Source: Bacteroidales bacterium UBA1392 | Lineage (GTDB): Bacteria > Bacteroidota > Bacteroidia > Bacteroidales > UBA932 | Direction of reading: 5' to 3' | Assembly: GCA_002305275.1 (NCBI GenBank) | Contig: DBQO01000004.1 | Location: 1 to 10,150, forward strand | DNA length: 10,150 nucleotides | Shown here: positions 7,328 to 10,150 of the stretch, piece after piece | Numbering within the stretch: position 1 is the stretch's first letter | How the letters are laid out: every line of letters starts with the position of its first letter | The notes under the pieces: model-generated | The model's database searches: none | What the model was told of the DNA's origin: nothing | What the model saw: only the letters and a program-made list of their open reading frames with translations | Program-made: the position numbers and the translations under genes

Positions 7328-8659
7328 ATGAACAATGATAGTCAACAATCAATAATATTGTCGAATCTGAAAATTAACGCATTAAATAAGATGCAGTTTG
7401 AGGCTCAGAGGGCGATAACTAATAGGAACAATACAGTACTACTTTCTCCTACAGGATCAGGGAAGACACTAGCATTTCTGCTTCCAATATTGCAGTTGCT
7501 CCATGAGGATATAAAGACAGTGCAGTGCCTGGTTATTGCTCCATCGCGTGAGCTAGCACTTCAGATTGAGCAGGTGTGGAAGAAGATGGGTACAAACTTT
7601 AAGGTGAATGTGTGTTATGGGGGACATTCAATTGAGACTGAACTAAACAACTTGAGTAACCCTCCAGCACTGCTGATTGGGACACCGGGACGTCTGACTG
7701 ATCATCTAGAGAGGAACTCATTCGATACTTCAAACGTCAAAATATTGGTTCTCGATGAATTCGATAAATCCCTGCAGTTGGGCTTCCACGAGGAGATGAG
7801 TGCAATAATTGGCGAGTTGCCCAATCTCGAAAAGCGAGTACTACTTTCGGCAACCTCCGATGTTGAGATACCCGCGTTTGTAGGAATGAGCAATACAACC
7901 ACGCTCGATTTCACGCTCGAAGAGCAAAAAGATAACCTTGCACTCAAGTTAGTAATCTCTCCCGATAAAGATAAGATTGATACGCTATTTTTGCTACTCT
8001 GCTCGCTAAACTCTGAGCCGGCACTCATTTTCTGCAATCATAGAGAGGTCGCAGTGAGAATTAGCAGTATTCTTTATGAAAAAGGCATCTATACAGGCTA
8101 CTACCATGGAGGTATGGATCAGGAAGACCGTGAAAGAATACTTATCCACTTCCGAAATGGAAGTCTAAACTATCTTATCATAACAGATCTGGGAGCAAGG
8201 GGTCTCGATATTCCGGAGATGAAGCATGTAATTCATTATCATCTGCCTGCAAAGGGTGTCGACTTCACCCACCGCAACGGTCGAACCGCCCGCATGAATG
8301 CTTCCGGTACAGCATATATTGTACTGTTTAAAGAGGATGTGTTACCCGATTATATTCCTAAGGGAATTGAAATCATGAAGCTGAAAGAAAAAAGTCCATT
8401 GCCGCAAGGTCCACAATACCAAACATTATACATTAGCGGAGGTAAGAAAAACAAACTTAAAAAGAGTGATATCGTTGGTTTCTTTCTTCAAAAAGGCAAA
8501 CTAGACAAAACCGATCTGGGTCTGATTGAAGTGAAAGACTTCATCTCATTCGCTGCCGTCAAAACATCAATGGTTAAGAAGCTTCTGAACAATATTAGAG
8601 ATCAGAAGATGAAAGGCAAGAAGTACAAGATTGAGGTGGCGAGGGGAGTGATTTCTTAA
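7328..8659 (+). CDS. DEAD-box-family ATP-dependent RNA helicase with DbpA-like RNA-binding domain
   Basis: The 443-residue helicase has the two RecA domains in order. A Q-motif-like region lies near residues 19-27. Motif I is SPTGSGKT (40-47), Ia PSRELA (72-77), Ib GTPGR (118-122), and motif II DEFD (143-146) in place of DEAD. Motif III is SAT (174-176), V lies around TDLGARGLD (286-294), and VI is HRNGRTAR (315-322). Residues about 366-439 (TLYISGGKKNKLKKSDIVGF, then a KGKKYKIEV end) resemble the DbpA RNA-binding domain. This suggests a role in 23S rRNA or 50S subunit assembly, as in E. coli DbpA, by analogy only. A -7-like CACCTTTG at 7316-7323 lies too close to the ATG for a normal leader and differs from consensus by one base, so promoter use is uncertain. 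Its stop codon overlaps that of the convergent downstream gene. Confidence 0.93.
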   Translation: MNNDSQQSIILSNLKINALNKMQFEAQRAITNRNNTVLLSPTGSGKTLAFLLPILQLLHEDIKTVQCLVIAPSRELALQIEQVWKKMGTNFKVNVCYGGHSIETELNNLSNPPALLIGTPGRLTDHLERNSFDTSNVKILVLDEFDKSLQLGFHEEMSAIIGELPNLEKRVLLSATSDVEIPAFVGMSNTTTLDFTLEEQKDNLALKLVISPDKDKIDTLFLLLCSLNSEPALIFCNHREVAVRISSILYEKGIYTGYYHGGMDQEDRERILIHFRNGSLNYLIITDLGARGLDIPEMKHVIHYHLPAKGVDFTHRNGRTARMNASGTAYIVLFKEDVLPDYIPKGIEIMKLKEKSPLPQGPQYQTLYISGGKKNKLKKSDIVGFFLQKGKLDKTDLGLIEVKDFISFAAVKTSMVKKLLNNIRDQKMKGKKYKIEVARGVIS

Positions 8660-9096
8660 TTACTTAAAACCTCAATAAAAGTAACCGGTAGACATACATT
8701 CTCAAGATCTATAGCTTTCGCAAATAACGGAGCAATTTCTTCATCTTTAAAGCCAGCAATTCCGCAACCAATACGCGTTACATAGAAGAAGAGCTCTGTG
8801 TGCTGCTTTGCAAATTCAATAAAATCATCTACATAGGGCTTAATTACTTCCACACCACCATGCATGGTGGGTATGCCGTAGCTTTGTCCTTGAAGACCAG
8901 TTCCTTGTCCTTGTATGGCTCCAAAGAGCTTTTTTGCTACGAGTGCAGCACCACCTCCATGAGCACCTTGAAGATTACTGCCAAAGACGAAGATTTCATC
9001 ATCCATTAACTCGGATATATTCTCCGGTGAGGTTTTAGGACGTTCAATTCCGTTGTATTTTCTATTTTTATTTGCACTTAATTCGTTAAATTTCAT
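8656..9096 (-). CDS. Small macro-domain-like protein (A1S_2505-like family)
   Basis: From ATG 9096 the protein has 146 residues. An upstream in-frame TTG at 9141 would add 15 residues, but that stretch overlaps the end of the adjacent pseudogene and has no conserved look, so ATG is chosen. The core contains IFVFGSNLQGAHGGGAAL, then GQGTGLQGQSYGIPT, and later VTRIGCGIAGF. These glycine-rich loops and the phosphate-binding look resemble macro domains that bind ADP-ribose. I recognise the pattern as that of proteins labelled A1S_2505 family, often phage-associated; the function is unproven. A weak -7-like TTAATTTG lies at 9118-9125, one mismatch from consensus. It converges on the helicase with overlapping stops (8656-8659), and upstream on the same strand lies a decayed NUDIX gene 25 nt away, suggesting a former operon. 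Confidence 0.72.
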   Translation of the reverse strand: MKFNELSANKNRKYNGIERPKTSPENISELMDDEIFVFGSNLQGAHGGGAALVAKKLFGAIQGQGTGLQGQSYGIPTMHGGVEVIKPYVDDFIEFAKQHTELFFYVTRIGCGIAGFKDEEIAPLFAKAIDLENVCLPVTFIEVLSN

Positions 9097-9121
9097 GTTG
9101 ATATTGTTTATATTGTCCAAA

Positions 9122-9394
9122 TTAACAAGTAGCAAAATCAATTTTCTCCCGTAATCGCTGTAGTGCTTCCCAAAAAATATGATTATGGTCGAATATCAAT
9201 TGAGAGATATCTTTAAATGAAAATCATTGAGCTATTCCGGTGTCATCGCACGACCTTTGTAAGTTTCAATTAATCTTTCAAATAGCAAAACCTTGTTGGG
9301 TATTACCATTAAATCCAATGATTATGCAATCTGTTGTTGCAGCTGGGTGTGGATACTTGTAAGAAAATAATTTATCTGCAATTATTTTACATGA
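9122..9394 (-). pseudogene. Decayed NUDIX hydrolase/NrtR-like gene with frameshifts and internal deletion
   Basis: Three minus-strand fragments line up with one protein family but sit in different frames. Fragment one (9388-9281) reads KIIADKLF, then SYKYPHPAATTDCIIIGFNG, the typical N-terminal strand of NrtR-type NUDIX proteins, and stops at TGA 9280-9278. Fragment two (within 9309-9235) reads KVLLFERLIETYKGRAM, matching the next strand (family pattern KVLLIxRGxxPYKGxWA), and stops at TAG 9234-9232. Fragment three (9214-9125) reads KDISQLIFDHNHIFWEALQR then LREKIDF, matching the later family segment around DIPxLAFDHxxI...LREKIxF, and ends at TAA 9124-9122. The Nudix box and the PGGF segment between fragments two and three are gone, roughly 70-90 codons by family comparison. 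The C-terminal winged-helix region is also missing. No functional product is expected. Intact relatives hydrolyse ADP-ribose-like compounds or regulate NAD or sugar genes. Assignment is from recalled family patterns, not a search. Confidence 0.72.
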
Positions 9395-9568
9395 ATAATT
9401 AATACAAAGGAAAAGTAGTGATATAATTTGATACCGCCAAAGGTTTTATGTAAAAAAACGCAATAGAATGTGTTTCCTCTCCTTACCTTCGCTTTCCCTT
9501 CCCTCCGTTTAACAGGTCGATCCTCATTCAGCACTTTCGGGTAGAGCTTCCTGTATGGATTTTTATAA
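9395..9568. other. Intergenic leader region before the UpxY-like gene, with a pyrimidine-rich tract
   Basis: No coding signal is visible on either strand. Positions 9473-9510 are 35 of 38 pyrimidines on the plus strand (purines only at 9485, 9491 and 9507). No long inverted repeats of the kind that flank invertible capsule promoters in Bacteroides fragilis were found within the window. Confidence 0.5.
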
Positions 9569-9576
9569 TATCTTTG
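9569..9576 (+). promoter_or_regulatory. Bacteroidota-type -7 promoter element for the UpxY-like gene
   Basis: TATCTTTG matches TAnnTTTG exactly. It lies 19 nt upstream of the ATG at 9596, giving a leader of about 12 nt. The -33 region is weak (TTC at 9548-9550). Confidence 0.5.
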
Positions 9577-9595
9577 TGAAATAGTTTATTTGCCG

Positions 9596-10123
9596 ATGAA
9601 TAGTGTAGGAAAAGAGACAAACGAACGCCGATGGTTGGCGGCCTATGTGAGGATGCATCACGAGAAAAAGGTGCGCGATAGACTGAAAGAAATGGGTATA
9701 GAATGCTTTCTCCCCATTCAGGAGGAAGTGCGCATGTGGAGCGACCGCAAGAAAAAAGTAGAGCGGGTGCTTATACCTATGATGATATTCGTGCATGTAA
9801 ACATAGAAGAGCAGCGTAGAGTCATTACCCTTTCGTCGGTGATGCGATATATGGTACTCCGTGGAGAGCATACACCCACTGTTATTCCTGATGAGCAGAT
9901 GGAGAAGTTTCGTTTCATGGTCGACTTCTCTGAGTCACCTGTCAACTTCGATTCTCAAATGCTACGTCCAGGAGAGAAAGTGCGTGTAATTAAGGGAACA
10001 CTTGCCGGTCTCGAAGGTGAACTGATCACTCTGGATGGAAAATCAGGCATTGCTATTCGCATCAATCAGTTGGGCTGCGCCATAGTGGAGATGCAGAGTT
10101 CCATGGTCGAGCGAATAGTGTGA
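9596..10123 (+). CDS. UpxY-family NusG-like transcription antiterminator
   Basis: From ATG 9596 the protein has 175 residues, close to the usual UpxY length. An in-frame TTG six nt upstream is ignored in favour of the ATG. The N-terminal NGN domain begins RRWLAAYVRMHHEKKVRDRL (residues 11-30) and continues with GIECFLP. The C-terminal KOW motif lies in PGEKVRVIKGTLAGLEGEL (about 125-143). In Bacteroidales these specialised NusG paralogs are encoded first in capsular or exopolysaccharide operons. They bind the elongating RNA polymerase and prevent premature termination in the long operon. The window ends 27 nt after the stop, so the polysaccharide genes and any upxZ partner are not visible, and the role is inferred from family and position. 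It is transcribed away from the decayed NUDIX gene. Confidence 0.9.
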   Translation: MNSVGKETNERRWLAAYVRMHHEKKVRDRLKEMGIECFLPIQEEVRMWSDRKKKVERVLIPMMIFVHVNIEEQRRVITLSSVMRYMVLRGEHTPTVIPDEQMEKFRFMVDFSESPVNFDSQMLRPGEKVRVIKGTLAGLEGELITLDGKSGIAIRINQLGCAIVEMQSSMVERIV

Positions 10124-10150
10124 AGGTGAATCTGTAATTAATATTTTATT

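Noticed and set aside
9097..9141. Extended N-terminus (TTG start at 9141) for the macro-like protein
   Set aside because: It requires a rare TTG start and runs into the last codons of the NUDIX remnant; the ATG at 9096 keeps the whole conserved core.
9364..9388. AT-rich inverted repeat with 9-bp arms (9364-9372 and 9380-9388), possible terminator
   Set aside because: It lies inside the NUDIX remnant, whose minus-strand reading explains the sequence. It has one G/C-free stem and no U-tract, so it is too weak to call.
9142..9590. Invertible promoter flanked by inverted repeats, as in Bacteroides fragilis capsule loci
   Set aside because: No pair of long inverted repeats bracketing the UpxY promoter could be found by eye within the window; a distal repeat outside it cannot be excluded.
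1..10150. CRISPR array, insertion sequence, tRNA or other mobile element
   Set aside because: No regularly spaced direct repeats, transposase motifs, terminal inverted repeats or cloverleaf sequences were seen on either strand.

Overview
The window looks like a chromosomal segment of a Bacteroidota, most likely a Bacteroidales member. The evidence is the set of promoter -7 elements matching the phylum consensus TAnnTTTG, the lack of clear Shine-Dalgarno sequences, a TGS-domain nucleoside kinase of the type common in this group, a lipoprotein ADP-ribosylglycohydrolase, and an UpxY-like NusG paralog of the kind that opens surface-polysaccharide loci. The genus cannot be fixed from the sequence alone.

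Layout. Positions 1-1410 (minus) hold the N-terminal 470 codons of a Na+/phosphate cotransporter; its C-terminus lies outside the window. A 218-nt divergent promoter region follows. Next comes a plus-strand pair about 21 nt apart: a fused TGS/nucleoside kinase (1629-3305) and the tRNA-modification GTPase mnmE (3327-4712). Convergent to these is a secreted lipoprotein of the ADP-ribosylglycohydrolase family (4810-6369, minus). A second divergent region (6370-6568) contains two 20-bp palindromes and a good promoter. It leads into a GTG-start metallo-beta-lactamase-fold hydrolase (6569-7288) and a DEAD-box-type helicase with a DbpA-like RNA-binding tail (7328-8659). The helicase stop codon overlaps that of a convergent small macro-like protein (8656-9096, minus). 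Behind that small gene lies an unlisted broken gene (about 9122-9394, minus): the remnant of a NUDIX/NrtR-like protein split over three frames and missing its Nudix box. The window closes with an UpxY-type antiterminator (9596-10123, plus), preceded by a pyrimidine-rich tract and a TAnnTTTG promoter element. It probably marks the start of a capsule or exopolysaccharide operon.

How the genes fit together. The left half is mostly housekeeping: phosphate uptake, nucleotide salvage and tRNA wobble modification. The right half is more accessory. Three loci there (the ADP-ribosylglycohydrolase, the macro-like protein and the NUDIX remnant) belong to families that handle ADP-ribose or NAD-derived compounds. 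The NUDIX gene and the macro-like gene lie head to tail 25 nt apart and may once have been one operon that is now decaying. No CRISPR array, insertion sequence, tRNA, rRNA or other complete mobile element is visible. I found no convincingly novel defence or regulatory system. The strongest non-obvious observations are the NUDIX pseudogene and the paired palindromes at 6466-6540.
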